Of a DNA stretch of 64,000 nucleotides, positions 48,201 through 58,243 are shown piece by piece; within the stretch, counting starts at the first letter, position 1, and each line of letters opens with the position of its first letter. Position numbers and translations under genes: made by a program. The stretch comes from UBA11490 sp045635805 (GTDB lineage: Bacteria > Bacillota > Clostridia > Christensenellales > UBA1242): assembly GCA_045635805.1 (NCBI GenBank), contig JAZTWI010000001.1:186001-250000 (forward strand). The letters are read 5' to 3'. The notes beneath the pieces were generated by a model. The model was not told the origin of the DNA, made no database searches, and saw only the letters and a list, made by a program, of their open reading frames with translations.

Positions 48201-51200
48201 ATGAACCTAAAAAGAATAGAAATGGTGGGATTTAAATCCTTTGCCGATTATCAAAAAATTGAATTTGAAGATGGTATTACAGCGATTGTTGGACCTAATG
48301 GTTGTGGTAAAAGTAACGTTGCTGATGCTATTAGATGGGTTCTTGGTGAGCAGAGAAGTAAAGAGCTTAGAGGCTCAAATATGCAGGATGTTATCTTTAA
48401 GGGAACTGAGAAGAGAAAGGGACTTAGCTTCTGTGAAGTGTCTCTTACTTTTGATAACACTAATAGAATCTTCAATGTAGACTATAACGAAATTGTCATT
48501 ACCAGAAAATTATATCGTAGTGGAGAGAGTGAGTATCTTATCAATAAGACTCCAGCAAGGCTTAAGGATATTGTTAATATTCTTCATGATAGTGGTGTTG
48601 GTAAGAATGGTTACTCTATCATCGGTCAGGGTATGGTAGGCAAGATTGTTAATAGTAAGCCAGAAGATAGAAGGGTAATATTCGAAGAAGCTGCTGGTAT
48701 TTCTAAGTTCAAATCAAAGAAGGTAGAAGCAGAGAGAAAGCTTCTAAATACTCAAGATAACCTAAATAGAATTAATGATTTGATTAGTGAAATTGATAGA
48801 CAATTAAAGCCACTTAGAGAACAGGCTGAGACAGCTAAGATTTACTATGAGTATAAGGAAAGACTAAAGGCTCTAGAAGTCAACCTATATATCTACCAAT
48901 ACGATACCGCTAGTGATACAAAGAACGCAATCTTAGAGAAAATTAATTCCATCGTAGAAGAATTAGAGTATAGGATTAAAGAAAAAGAAAAGGCAGACAT
49001 TTTATATAACGAAGCCTTTGAAAAAGTCGGTACTCTAGATATCGATATTTCTGCTCTAAAAGATAAGATTATGGAGCTTAATATCGCTATTACTAAGCAT
49101 TCAGGCGATATATCACTACAAAAGGAAAAATATTCTAACTTAAAGCAAGAGAATGATAGGTTAGTTGGTGAGATTGATAGAATTAAGGCGTCTAAAGAAA
49201 TTACTCAAAATTCACTATTTGATATTGAAAGTGGAATTAAGAATAAACAAATAGATTTAATGACCAAGAAATCTCAAGTTGCCGACTTAAATGAGAAATA
49301 CACAGTAGTATCTGATGAATTAAAATTAGGCGAAGATGAAGCTGCTGCGGTTCAGCAAAAAATCATCGATGACCTAGAAGCATTAGGAGATGTAAAAGCG
49401 CAAATTTCAGCACTTAATGCAGAGAAAAACAGTTACGAGAAATCTCTATCCGAACTTGAAGAAATGCAGAGAGATATTAATGAGAAATTCTCTCAGTCAA
49501 AGTCAAAACAAGCAGAGAGTTCTACTGCACTTCTTGCTCTTAAGCAAAATCGAAATAGATTAGAGAGCGACTTAAATGAAAAAATTGTTCATCAAGATAA
49601 CTTACAGGTAGACGTTAAATCTATTGAGTCTGTTATTAATGAACTTTCTAGTAACATCCTAACTCTTGAGCATAGAAAGAAAATGTTAGAAGAGTACGCT
49701 AGGGAATACGAAGGCTTCAATGGTACAGTTAAGAGACTTCTTACTGATGCAGAAAAGAATAATGATATCAAGAATAGAATAGTAGGTGTACTTGCTAGTC
49801 TTATCAAAGTTCCTGCAACATACCAGACAGCAGTAGAGACAGCGCTTGGTAATGCAGTACAAAATATCGTTACAACTAGTGATGAGAATGCTAAATACCT
49901 TATCAATTACTTGAAACAAAGAGATTATGGTAGGGCTACATTCTTACCAATCAATACTATTAAGCCAAGATATTTCAATAACGGCGATAGAAGACTACTT
50001 TCTATGGAAGGTTGTTTTGGTCTTGCTAGTGAACTTATCGAGTATGATAAGTCATTAAATAACGTTATCAGTAGTCTACTTGGAACTACTCTTATTGCAA
50101 ATAATATGACATCAGCATTAAATATTGCTAGAAGTTGTAATTTTGCGTATAGAATAGCAACTCTAGATGGCGACATTATCTCTCCACAGGGTAGTTTGAC
50201 CGGTGGTAGTAAAAAGGCACAAGTAACTAACTTACTTGGTAGACAAACCGAAATTGAGAATTGTGCTAAGGTAATTGAAAAATTAACTAGAAACAGACAA
50301 GAAAAGACAAAAGAATATAACGAGACTATTGAACTCTTAAAAGAGCTTAATGCTAAAATTAAAGAGATGTCTGATAAACTTCATAATCTAGATATTGAGA
50401 TTGCTAGTGAAACAGAGAGAAATGACAAATATAGCACAGTATGTAATGATTACGAAGAAGAGAGAAACAAGGTTTCTGGTAATATTGGTAAGAATAAACA
50501 AATTCTAGAAGGTATTATTAATCAATTAAATAGAATTTCTGATGAGAAGACAACTATCTCTATTAGTGAAGAAGTTGCATCTAATACTTCACAGTTTACC
50601 GAACTTAAGAATCAAAAAGAAGAGTATTCTAATAAGATTACTGCACTCAAGGTTGAGATTGCAACACTAGAATCAGTACTTCTAGGTTACGAGCAGGATA
50701 GGGTGAGACTCACCGAAAATCTAGCTGCAGCGAGTGAGCAATTAGAGTTAATTGAGAATGCTTGGAGTAAAAATAATCAAGCATTAATGGTTGCAGAGAA
50801 TAATATGGTTGCTAGTGAAACTAGTCTAGAGCATAATGAAAATTATGATATCTTAAAGAGAACTGAGAGAGAACTAGCAGAGAGAGAACAGGAGAAGGCT
50901 AATATCAACGAAGATATCAGAAGACTAGATGATTCTAGAACAAGACTTCTAAACGAAGTTAATATTCTTCAAGATAGAAAGTATAAGCAAGATATCGCAT
51001 TGTCCAAGGTTGATACAGATATCGAGACAATGCAGGAGAGAGTATGGACCGAATATGGTATGACATACGACTCAGCACTTGCGCTTAAAGACCCAGAGTT
51101 TGATGATAGACTAGGTAGGTCAGAGATTACTAAGATTAAGAAAGATATCGCAGCCCTTGGACATATTAACGAACGAGCAATCGAAGATTGCAAGGCATTA

Positions 51201-51776
51201 GAAGAGAGATTTGGTAAAATGTACGACCAGTCTCAAGACTTAATCAAGGCAGAAGCTGACTTAAAGAGAATTATCAAAGACCTATCTAACGAGATGATTG
51301 TTAGATTCCAGACTGAGTTTGATAAGATTAATACTAACTTTGGTATTGTATTCAAAGAGTTATTTGGTGGCGGAAATGCTAGACTTGAGATTATGGATAG
51401 CGAAGATAGGTTAGAAGCAGGTATCGAGATTAAGGCTGAACCACCAGAGAAGAAATTAAGTAATACATCACTACTTAGTGGTGGTGAACAGGCGTTAGTA
51501 GCTATTGCTATTCTATTTGCAATACTTAGACTAAGACCTATGCCATTTAGTTTACTAGACGAGATAGAAGCGCCACTAGACGAAGCAAACGTAACTAGAC
51601 TAGCTAAATATCTTAAGAGATATTCTCACGAAACACAATTTATCGTTATTACTCACAAAAAGCCTACTATGGAACACGCAGATACTCTATATGGTGTTAC
51701 TATGGAAGAGAAGGGTGTAAGTAAATTGGTTTCTGTTAAACTTAATGACGCAATTAAAAATACGGAGCAAAAATAA
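48201..51776 (+). CDS. smc: Chromosome segregation protein SMC
   Basis: 1191 residues. N-terminal Walker A GPNGCGKSN (31-39), long coiled coil, hinge at about 515-640 (KNRIVGVLASLIKVP to GGSKKA), returning coiled coil, ABC signature LLSGGEQALVAIAILFA and Walker B SLLDEIEAPLDEANV near the C-terminus. It is the condensin ATPase acting with ScpAB to compact and separate chromosomes. ATG 48201 follows GGAG; a TTG 12 nt upstream overlaps that site. The stop shares one base with the ftsY start (TAATG). Confidence 0.95.
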   Translation: MNLKRIEMVGFKSFADYQKIEFEDGITAIVGPNGCGKSNVADAIRWVLGEQRSKELRGSNMQDVIFKGTEKRKGLSFCEVSLTFDNTNRIFNVDYNEIVITRKLYRSGESEYLINKTPARLKDIVNILHDSGVGKNGYSIIGQGMVGKIVNSKPEDRRVIFEEAAGISKFKSKKVEAERKLLNTQDNLNRINDLISEIDRQLKPLREQAETAKIYYEYKERLKALEVNLYIYQYDTASDTKNAILEKINSIVEELEYRIKEKEKADILYNEAFEKVGTLDIDISALKDKIMELNIAITKHSGDISLQKEKYSNLKQENDRLVGEIDRIKASKEITQNSLFDIESGIKNKQIDLMTKKSQVADLNEKYTVVSDELKLGEDEAAAVQQKIIDDLEALGDVKAQISALNAEKNSYEKSLSELEEMQRDINEKFSQSKSKQAESSTALLALKQNRNRLESDLNEKIVHQDNLQVDVKSIESVINELSSNILTLEHRKKMLEEYAREYEGFNGTVKRLLTDAEKNNDIKNRIVGVLASLIKVPATYQTAVETALGNAVQNIVTTSDENAKYLINYLKQRDYGRATFLPINTIKPRYFNNGDRRLLSMEGCFGLASELIEYDKSLNNVISSLLGTTLIANNMTSALNIARSCNFAYRIATLDGDIISPQGSLTGGSKKAQVTNLLGRQTEIENCAKVIEKLTRNRQEKTKEYNETIELLKELNAKIKEMSDKLHNLDIEIASETERNDKYSTVCNDYEEERNKVSGNIGKNKQILEGIINQLNRISDEKTTISISEEVASNTSQFTELKNQKEEYSNKITALKVEIATLESVLLGYEQDRVRLTENLAAASEQLELIENAWSKNNQALMVAENNMVASETSLEHNENYDILKRTERELAEREQEKANINEDIRRLDDSRTRLLNEVNILQDRKYKQDIALSKVDTDIETMQERVWTEYGMTYDSALALKDPEFDDRLGRSEITKIKKDIAALGHINERAIEDCKALEERFGKMYDQSQDLIKAEADLKRIIKDLSNEMIVRFQTEFDKINTNFGIVFKELFGGGNARLEIMDSEDRLEAGIEIKAEPPEKKLSNTSLLSGGEQALVAIAILFAILRLRPMPFSLLDEIEAPLDEANVTRLAKYLKRYSHETQFIVITHKKPTMEHADTLYGVTMEEKGVSKLVSVKLNDAIKNTEQK

Positions 51777-52663
51777 TGGGAATTTTTTCTAAATTTTTTG
51801 GAGCATTAAAGAAGACTAAAGATGCTATTTCTCAGAAAATTACACAGATTTTCGTTGGCGAACTTGATGATGATTTTTATGAAGAATTAGAGTTTGTTCT
51901 AGTTTCTAGTGATATAGGAACAGAAGCAAGTTCTGAAATAGTAGAAGGCGTTAAGGCTCTAGCAAAAAAGAAAAAAATTAAAACAGAAGAAGAATTTAAA
52001 GAAATCTTGAGAGAAGCAATGGCAGACCTTCTTACTTTCGAGCAAGAAGAGATGCCAGAGCCAACTCTATATACCATTATCGGTGTTAATGGAGTAGGTA
52101 AGACCACAGCTATAGGTAAACTTGCTTATAGATTCAAGAAAGAGAAAAAATCAGTACTAATGGTAGCAGCAGATACATTTAGGGCGGCTGCTAGTGAACA
52201 ACTATACGAGTGGAGCAAAAGGGCTGGAACTAGAATTGTTAAATATAGCGAAGGCGCAGACCCAGGCGCTGTAGTATTTGATGGTATCAGGAGTGCAGTT
52301 GCAAAAAAAGATGATATTGTCCTAGTTGACACTGCCGGTAGACTACATAATAAAGTAGGTCTTATGGAAGAACTAAAGAAAATCGGTAAAATTATCGATA
52401 AAGAATGGAATGGTTCTGTTCAGAACTACTTAGTAATAGATGCGACAACCGGTCAAAATGCTCTACAACAGGTAGAAGTATTTAATGAAATAATGCCTTT
52501 AGATGGTATAATCCTTACTAAACTAGACGGTTCTAGTAAGGGTGGTGTGGTATTCGCTATTGCAAAGAAATACGGAATACCTATCAAATTTGTTGGTGTT
52601 GGTGAGTCTGTAGACGATATAGAACCATTTGACGCCGAAGAATTTGTAAAAAATATAATTTAG
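51776..52663 (+). CDS. ftsY: Signal recognition particle receptor FtsY
   Basis: 295 residues with a short N-terminal helical part and the SRP-GTPase NG domain: GVNGVGKTTAIGKLA (G1), DTFRAAASEQL, LVDTAGRLHNK (G3), LTKLDGSSKGG (G4) and GVGESVDDIEPF. It docks ribosome-nascent-chain-SRP at the membrane. The acidic A domain of enterobacteria is absent, as usual in Firmicutes. Coupled to smc. Confidence 0.95.
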   Translation: MGIFSKFFGALKKTKDAISQKITQIFVGELDDDFYEELEFVLVSSDIGTEASSEIVEGVKALAKKKKIKTEEEFKEILREAMADLLTFEQEEMPEPTLYTIIGVNGVGKTTAIGKLAYRFKKEKKSVLMVAADTFRAAASEQLYEWSKRAGTRIVKYSEGADPGAVVFDGIRSAVAKKDDIVLVDTAGRLHNKVGLMEELKKIGKIIDKEWNGSVQNYLVIDATTGQNALQQVEVFNEIMPLDGIILTKLDGSSKGGVVFAIAKKYGIPIKFVGVGESVDDIEPFDAEEFVKNII

Positions 52664-52677
52664 TCAAGTAAAAAGTA

Positions 52678-52706
52678 TTGACAACGCTATATTTATAAGA
52701 TATAAT
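52678..52706 (+). promoter_or_regulatory. Consensus promoter of ylxM-ffh
   Basis: TTGACA, 17-bp spacer, TATAAT, about 54 nt before ylxM. Confidence 0.85.
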
Positions 52707-52759
52707 ACTGCTGTAAAGTTGAAATGCTTTACAAGGTTATTAATCTTTAAGGTGTTGTT

Positions 52760-53083
52760 ATGAGTATAGATGAGAACTTAAAAATAGTTAGATTAATAGA
52801 CAGTTATGGTTCAGTTCTAACAGAGAAACAGTTTTCAATTATCAGTAACTACTATTTTGATAATCTTACCTATGCTGAGATTGGCGAAAATATGGGGATT
52901 AGTAGGCAGGCTGTCAGTGATAGCATTAATCAGTCTATTAAGACTATGAAGGGTTTAGAAGAGAAATTAGGTCTCATATCTAAGTTTGATTCTATGCTAG
53001 AAGATTTAAGCCAGGTCGCAGATAAGATGAGTGAAGAAGGAAAAATGGAGTTATTGCAAGTTATCGAAAAATATAGGAGATAA
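52760..53083 (+). CDS. ylxM: YlxM/p13-like DNA-binding protein
   Basis: 107 residues with a helix-turn-helix of sigma-70 region 4 type (LTYAEIGENMGISRQAVSDSI, about 33-53), the UPF0122 family. It almost always precedes ffh and in streptococci stimulates SRP function. It ends 1 nt before the ffh ATG. Confidence 0.88.
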   Translation: MSIDENLKIVRLIDSYGSVLTEKQFSIISNYYFDNLTYAEIGENMGISRQAVSDSINQSIKTMKGLEEKLGLISKFDSMLEDLSQVADKMSEEGKMELLQVIEKYRR

Positions 53084-53084
53084 T

Positions 53085-54413
53085 ATGGCTTTATTTGGAA
53101 CACTTGGAGAGAAACTAAGTCATGTGTTTAGTAAGATTACTAAGAGAGGCACATTAACAGAACTAGAGATTAAGAATGCCATGAGAGAGATTAAACTAGT
53201 CCTACTTGAAGCAGACGTTAACTATCTAGTAGTTAAGGACTTTGTTAGCAAGGTAACTGAGAAATGTATGGGAGAGAGAGTACTTAAGTCTTTAACTCCA
53301 GGACAACAGGTTATCAAGATTGTTAACGAAGAACTAACAGCCTTAATGGGTACAACTAATGCTAAACTAGCCGTTGCTAGTAAACCACCAACAGTTATAA
53401 TGATGTGTGGTTTGCAGGGTGCAGGTAAGACAACAATGTGTGGTAAACTTGCTAAGATGCTTAAAAAGCAGGGCAAGAAACCAATGCTTGTAGGTTGTGA
53501 CATTTATAGACCAGCAGCTATCAATCAATTAAAAGTTGTAGGTAAGTCAGTAGATGTTGAGACTTATGACGAAGGCACTAATAAACCACATAAGACAGCT
53601 ATAAATGCTATTAAATATGCTGAGAAGAAAGGTTACGATACAGTTATCATAGATACTGCAGGTAGACTACAGATTGACGAAGAACTAATGGACGAATTAC
53701 TAGATATCAAGAAAGCAGTTAGTCCTACAGAAATCCTACTCACTGTTGATAGTATGATAGGTCAGGAGTCAGTTAACGTTGCATCTACATTTAATGATAA
53801 ATTAGATATTACAGGCGTAATACTAACTAAATTAGATGGTGACACTAGGGGTGGTGCGGCTCTATCTATTAGAGCAGTTACAGGCAAACCAATCAAATTC
53901 TGTGGTGTTGGTGAGAAAATGGACGATATTGAGCCATTTTATCCAGACAGAATGGCTAGCAGAATTCTTGATATGGGTGATGTACTATCACTTATTGAGA
54001 AGGCTCAAGCTAATTACACAGAAGAAGAAGCAAGAAAACTAGAACAGAAACTTAGAAATAATAGCTTTACACTAGATGATTACTTAGTTCAATTTGAACA
54101 ATTAAGCAAGATGGGTAGTATCACAGACCTACTTGCAATGATTCCTGGTGCTAATAAGTTAAAACTCAATGCTAATTCTATTGACGAGAAACAATTAGCG
54201 AGAAATAAATCAATCATACTTAGTATGACTAAGAAAGAAAGATTGGACCCAGATATCATTAAGGGTAGTCACAAGAGAAGAATTGCAGCCGGTAGTGGAA
54301 CAACTATTCAGGATGTAAATATTCTGCTTAAACAATTCAATCAATCTAGAGAATTGATGAAGCAGATGAACGGTAAGAAGAAGGGCTTAGGCGGCTTTAG
54401 ATTACCATTTTAA
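53085..54413 (+). CDS. ffh: Signal recognition particle protein Ffh
   Basis: 442 residues: N domain, G domain with GLQGAGKTTMCGKLA (about 106-120), DIYRPAAINQL, DTAGRLQID, TKLDGDTRGG, then the Met-rich M domain (MGSITDLLAMIPGANK to GKKKGLGGFRLPF) that binds 4.5S RNA and signal peptides. ATG 53085 follows AGGAGA. In one operon with ylxM and probably with rpsP. Confidence 0.96.
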   Translation: MALFGTLGEKLSHVFSKITKRGTLTELEIKNAMREIKLVLLEADVNYLVVKDFVSKVTEKCMGERVLKSLTPGQQVIKIVNEELTALMGTTNAKLAVASKPPTVIMMCGLQGAGKTTMCGKLAKMLKKQGKKPMLVGCDIYRPAAINQLKVVGKSVDVETYDEGTNKPHKTAINAIKYAEKKGYDTVIIDTAGRLQIDEELMDELLDIKKAVSPTEILLTVDSMIGQESVNVASTFNDKLDITGVILTKLDGDTRGGAALSIRAVTGKPIKFCGVGEKMDDIEPFYPDRMASRILDMGDVLSLIEKAQANYTEEEARKLEQKLRNNSFTLDDYLVQFEQLSKMGSITDLLAMIPGANKLKLNANSIDEKQLARNKSIILSMTKKERLDPDIIKGSHKRRIAAGSGTTIQDVNILLKQFNQSRELMKQMNGKKKGLGGFRLPF

Positions 54414-54472
54414 TTAGTTTTAAAATTTTTTTGGAAAGCCAATAAAAATTAATATATAAAAGGAGAAAATAT

Positions 54473-54769
54473 ATGGCAGTTAAAATTAGACTTACTCGTA
54501 TGGGAGACAAAAAATCACCTTTCTATCGTATCGTAGTTGCAGATTCTAGAAAGTCTAGAGATGGTGCATATATCGAGAAATTAGGAACATTTAATCCACT
54601 TACTGAGCCAGCTCAAGTTACTCTTGATGTTGAGAGAGCAAAAGCTTGGTTAGCAAATGGTGCGCAACCAACAGAGACAGCTAGAACTCTTCTTGTTAAA
54701 CAAGGCGTCCTTGCACCTATCGCAAAAAATGCTCCAAAGTCAGACAAAAAGAAAAAAGAAAGTAAGTAA
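54473..54769 (+). CDS. rpsP: Ribosomal protein bS16
   Basis: 98 residues: VKIRLTRMGDKKSPFYRIVVADSRKSRDG, the bS16 signature, then KLGTFNPL and a Lys-rich tail. AAAGGAG ribosome site. First of the rpsP-khpA-rimM-trmD group. Confidence 0.96.
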   Translation: MAVKIRLTRMGDKKSPFYRIVVADSRKSRDGAYIEKLGTFNPLTEPAQVTLDVERAKAWLANGAQPTETARTLLVKQGVLAPIAKNAPKSDKKKKESK

Positions 54770-54785
54770 TTTGGAGATATAAAAA

Positions 54786-55025
54786 ATGGTTGAATTAGTT
54801 AAATATATTGTTGGTGAACTAGTAGAGAATAAGGAAGCAATCGAAGTAACAGAAAAGGAAGAATCTCCTAAGGTTACTGTACTTTCTGTGACTGTTGACA
54901 AAGACGATGTTGGTAGAGTTATCGGCAGAAATGGTAAAGTTGCTAATAGCTTAAGAACAATTGTTAAGTCTGCTAGTATCAAGTCAGGCAAGAGATTTAT
55001 CGTAAAAATAGGAGAAAGAGATTAA
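54786..55025 (+). CDS. khpA: KH-domain RNA-binding protein KhpA
   Basis: 79 residues. A single KH domain with the RVIGRNGKVANSLRTIVK (GxxG loop GRNG, about 54-57) motif. KhpA pairs with KhpB/EloR as an RNA chaperone linked to cell elongation. Position between rpsP and rimM is conserved. Confidence 0.92.
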   Translation: MVELVKYIVGELVENKEAIEVTEKEESPKVTVLSVTVDKDDVGRVIGRNGKVANSLRTIVKSASIKSGKRFIVKIGERD

Positions 55026-55043
55026 TTTTCTCTTATTTTTATT

Positions 55044-55526
55044 ATGGAAAGAAATCAAATAGGAATTATAACTAAACCCCAAGCACTTAAAGGGGACTTT
55101 AGAGTAAAACCATCACTTCTAAATCTTAAATACTATAAGTCATTTAAAGTTGTCTATATTGATAATACTTCTTATGAAGTAGAGAAAGTGACTCTTAGAG
55201 ACACTTTTGTTATCTTCAAAGTAAAAGGTATAGACTCTTGTGAGATGGCTGAGAAATATCGTAATAAATCTATTTATGCCGATATGGAAGTTGTTGAGAA
55301 AGACGAAAGCGACTATATGGACTATATAGTTATGGTTGCAGGTAAAGAGATAGGCACAATCACAGAAATCAATAACTATGGCTCAAAGGATATTTGGTCT
55401 GTAGAAGGGGAAGAGAATATTATGCTTCCTTATGTTGATAACCTAATTGACTTAAAAGATGATGAGAAGAAAGTACTTACTCTAAACGAAGAAATTTTTA
55501 ACCAAGTGGCAGTTTATGAAAATTGA
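55044..55526 (+). CDS. rimM: Ribosome maturation factor RimM
   Basis: 160 residues: N-terminal beta-barrel (QIGIITKPQALKGDFRVKP) and C-terminal PRC-barrel domain (YIVMVAGKEIGTITEINNYGSKDIWSV to NIMLPYVDNLI). Needed for assembly of the 30S head with S19. Overlaps trmD by 11 nt. Confidence 0.92.
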   Translation: MERNQIGIITKPQALKGDFRVKPSLLNLKYYKSFKVVYIDNTSYEVEKVTLRDTFVIFKVKGIDSCEMAEKYRNKSIYADMEVVEKDESDYMDYIVMVAGKEIGTITEINNYGSKDIWSVEGEENIMLPYVDNLIDLKDDEKKVLTLNEEIFNQVAVYEN

Positions 55527-56190
55527 TATTCTAACACTTTTTCCAGAAATGTTTGAGCCTTTGAAAACTAGTATTTTAGGTCGTGCTCTGGAGAAAGAAA
55601 TTTTTGAATTAAACTTAATAAATATTAGAGACTTTTCTAAAAATAAACATAAAAAAGTCGATGATTATGTATTTGGTGGTGGAGATGGTATGCTTATGAC
55701 TCCACAGCCACTCTACGACGCTATTATGTCAGTAAAGACCGAAGATAGTTATGTTATATATCTATCTCCAAAGGGTAGTGTTCTTAATCAAAAGAAAGTT
55801 CAAACTATTGCAAAAGAGCATAACCATTTGATTTTAGTTTGTGGACACTATGAAGGTATTGATGAGAGAATTATTCAGCTCTGTATTAATGAGCAAATCT
55901 CAATAGGAGATTATGTTCTTACAGGTGGAGAACTTCCAGCAATGGTGCTAGTAGATGCTGTGCTTAGATATGTTCCAGAAGTACTAGGGAATAAGACTAG
56001 TATGGAAGACGAGTCTTTTACAGGTAACTTACTAGAGCATCCACAATACACCAGACCTAGAGAATTTATGGGACTTAGAGTTCCAGATGTCCTAATCAAT
56101 GGTAATCACAAAGAAATCGAATCGTGGAAGGCTGGGCAAAAAATACTAGAAACAACCAAATACAGACCAGACTTATTAGACAAAGGATAA
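55516..56190 (+). CDS. trmD: tRNA (guanine37-N1)-methyltransferase
   Basis: 224 residues with the trefoil-knot SPOUT signatures: IDILTLFPEMFEP, YVFGGGDGMLM, LVCGHYEGIDERI, ISIGDYVLTGGELPAM and PQYTRPREF. Makes m1G37, preventing frameshifts. Translationally coupled to rimM. Confidence 0.96.
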   Translation: MKIDILTLFPEMFEPLKTSILGRALEKEIFELNLINIRDFSKNKHKKVDDYVFGGGDGMLMTPQPLYDAIMSVKTEDSYVIYLSPKGSVLNQKKVQTIAKEHNHLILVCGHYEGIDERIIQLCINEQISIGDYVLTGGELPAMVLVDAVLRYVPEVLGNKTSMEDESFTGNLLEHPQYTRPREFMGLRVPDVLINGNHKEIESWKAGQKILETTKYRPDLLDKG

Positions 56191-56193
56191 AAT

Positions 56194-57087
56194 ATGTTAA
56201 TACAATGGTATCCTGGTCATATGACCAAAGCCTTTAGGCTAATGGAAAAGGAAATTAAGATAGTTGATGTCATACTATACGTACTTGATAGTAGGGCTCC
56301 TTTTTCGTGTGTAAACCCTAAATTTGAGACTTTAATCGGTAATAAGCCTATTATCTATGTATTCAATAAAGTAGATATGGCTGACAAAGATAAGGTTGAT
56401 GAATGGGCTAAATATTTCTCAAAAAACAATACAAATAAATGCATAATGCTAGATAGTACTGCTAGTGGTAGTGGTAAGAAAATCGAGTCTGCTATTAGAC
56501 TAGTACTAAAGGATAAGATTGAGAAATACAAACAAAAAAATATCAATGCGACACTTAGAGCAATGGTTATAGGCGTTCCAAACTGTGGTAAAAGCACACT
56601 TATTAATAACCTTTGTGGTAAGGCAAAGACTGTTACAGGCAATAAACCAGGAGTTACTAAGGGTAAACAATGGGTAAAGATTGCTAGTGGAATAGAACTA
56701 CTAGATATGCCAGGAACACTTTGGCCATCTTTTGATAACAAAAAAGTTGCTAAGCATCTGGCTTATATCGGTAGTATTAGAGAAGAAGTACTAGATATCC
56801 CAGAACTTGCTATGGAATTTATTAAAGATATGAGAGAGATGGATAAGACCATCTTAGAATCTAGATTTAATATCTCTATCGATGATGAAGACGAAAATTT
56901 AGAAGTTCTAGAGAAAATCTGTCAGTCAAGAAAGTTTTTAGTTAGGGGTGGAGACTACGACTACGATAGGGGTTGCCTAGCCATTGTATCCGATTTCAAA
57001 CAGGGTAAAATGGGTAAGATAACACTAGAATCAGTAGGACAGCTTAAACTACTCACAAAGAAGGATAACAAGAGAGAAGAAAAATAA
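56194..57087 (+). CDS. rbgA: Ribosome biogenesis GTPase RbgA (YlqF)
   Basis: 297 residues, circularly permuted GTPase: QWYPGHMTKAFRLM at the start, then G4 FNKVDM (about 50-55), G1 GVPNCGKSTLINNL (about 127-140), G3 DMPGTLWP (about 171-178). Acts late in 50S assembly. Starts 3 nt after trmD; its stop shares a base with the rnhB start. Confidence 0.93.
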   Translation: MLIQWYPGHMTKAFRLMEKEIKIVDVILYVLDSRAPFSCVNPKFETLIGNKPIIYVFNKVDMADKDKVDEWAKYFSKNNTNKCIMLDSTASGSGKKIESAIRLVLKDKIEKYKQKNINATLRAMVIGVPNCGKSTLINNLCGKAKTVTGNKPGVTKGKQWVKIASGIELLDMPGTLWPSFDNKKVAKHLAYIGSIREEVLDIPELAMEFIKDMREMDKTILESRFNISIDDEDENLEVLEKICQSRKFLVRGGDYDYDRGCLAIVSDFKQGKMGKITLESVGQLKLLTKKDNKREEK

Positions 57088-57680
57088 TGTTTGATTACGA
57101 AAACAAATATTTAAGTTTAGGTAAAAAGTACATAGCAGGTATTGACGAAGCTGGTAGGGGGCCACTTGCTGGTCCTGTGGCTACAGCAATCGTTATAATG
57201 CCACTGGACAAAGAAAGTATTATAGAGAAGGTAAACGATAGTAAAAAACTCACAGAAAAGATGAGAGATAAACTTTTCGATGAAATCAAGGAAAAAGCAA
57301 TCGCTTATCATGTAGAACTTGTAGATGAGATGACTATTGATACTATTAATATTCTTAATGCTACTAAACTAGGTATGCTTACTTGTATAGAAAATATATC
57401 TGTAAAGCCTGATATTGTCTTAATTGATGCTGTTAAATTAGACACAGAATACGAAACAGAGTCTATAATCAAGGGCGATGCTCTCAGTTACTCTATCGCT
57501 TGTGCTTCTATTCTTGCTAAGGTTACAAGGGATAGATATATGCTAGAATTAGACACTAAATATCCTGAGTATAATTTCAAGAAGCACAAAGGCTATGGTA
57601 CAAAAGAACATATAGAAAACTTAAAAAAATACGGGAAATCACCTGCACATAGAGATTCGTTTATAAAAAACTTTGTATAG
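57087..57680 (+). CDS. rnhB: Ribonuclease HII
   Basis: 197 residues. Catalytic AGIDEAGRGPLAGPV (about 17-31), NDSKKLTEKMRD, ILAKVTRDRYM and HKGYGTKEH. Removes ribonucleotides and RNA-DNA hybrids. One-base overlap with rbgA. Confidence 0.95.
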   Translation: MFDYENKYLSLGKKYIAGIDEAGRGPLAGPVATAIVIMPLDKESIIEKVNDSKKLTEKMRDKLFDEIKEKAIAYHVELVDEMTIDTINILNATKLGMLTCIENISVKPDIVLIDAVKLDTEYETESIIKGDALSYSIACASILAKVTRDRYMLELDTKYPEYNFKKHKGYGTKEHIENLKKYGKSPAHRDSFIKNFV

Positions 57681-57690
57681 GACTAACCGT

Positions 57691-58038
57691 ATGAGTAAAA
57701 AAGATAATATTATAGTAGGTAAGAGTGGTGAAGAAAGAGCTCTTAAATACTTAAAGAAAAATAGATATAAGATTTTAGAAACTAATTACAAAAACACTAT
57801 CGGCGAGATAGATATTATCTGCAGAAAAAGAAAAACAATTGTCTTTGTAGAAGTAAAGAGCAGGGCAGATGATTTCTTTGGAAGGCCGAGCGAAGCAGTA
57901 AATGTATCTAAACAAAATAAGATACGAAATGTTGCAATGGCATATCTAAAGAATAAGAAGAAAACAGATAGACTAGTTAGGTTCGACGTAATTGAAGTAC
58001 TAGAAAGTGATATAAATCACATAGAAAATTGTTTCTAA
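57691..58038 (+). CDS. yraN: UPF0102 family protein YraN
   Basis: 115 residues with the restriction-endonuclease-like core NTIGEIDIICRKRKTIVFVEVKS (Asp...Glu-x-Lys). Presumed nuclease with unknown target, commonly beside rnhB. The ATG at 57691 is preferred: earlier in-frame codons overlap the end of rnhB. Confidence 0.87.
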   Translation: MSKKDNIIVGKSGEERALKYLKKNRYKILETNYKNTIGEIDIICRKRKTIVFVEVKSRADDFFGRPSEAVNVSKQNKIRNVAMAYLKNKKKTDRLVRFDVIEVLESDINHIENCF

Positions 58039-58144
58039 AATTATTAATAATTTAAATATTTTTGTAATAAAATAAATTAAGTATTTTGTAGAAAATTGGC
58101 TAAATATATAAAATAATAAATAATTACTATAAAAGACTTGATTT

Positions 58145-58243
58145 TTGATTTTAATTATGATAATATGTATAATGACTTCGGGTGTTCCGCTGGAAATTAG
58201 ACTTTCGTATGAACATTTGGTAATATTAGGGAGGTAAAGTCAA
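58145..58243 (+). promoter_or_regulatory. rplS promoter and structured leader
   Basis: TTGATT (58145-58150), 17-bp spacer, TATAAT (58168-58173). The about 65-nt leader that follows contains a GC-richer piece (CGGGTGTTCCGCTGG) just where Firmicutes often carry the L19 autoregulatory leader; I could not confirm the fold. The rest of 58039-58144 is plain AT-rich DNA. Confidence 0.5.
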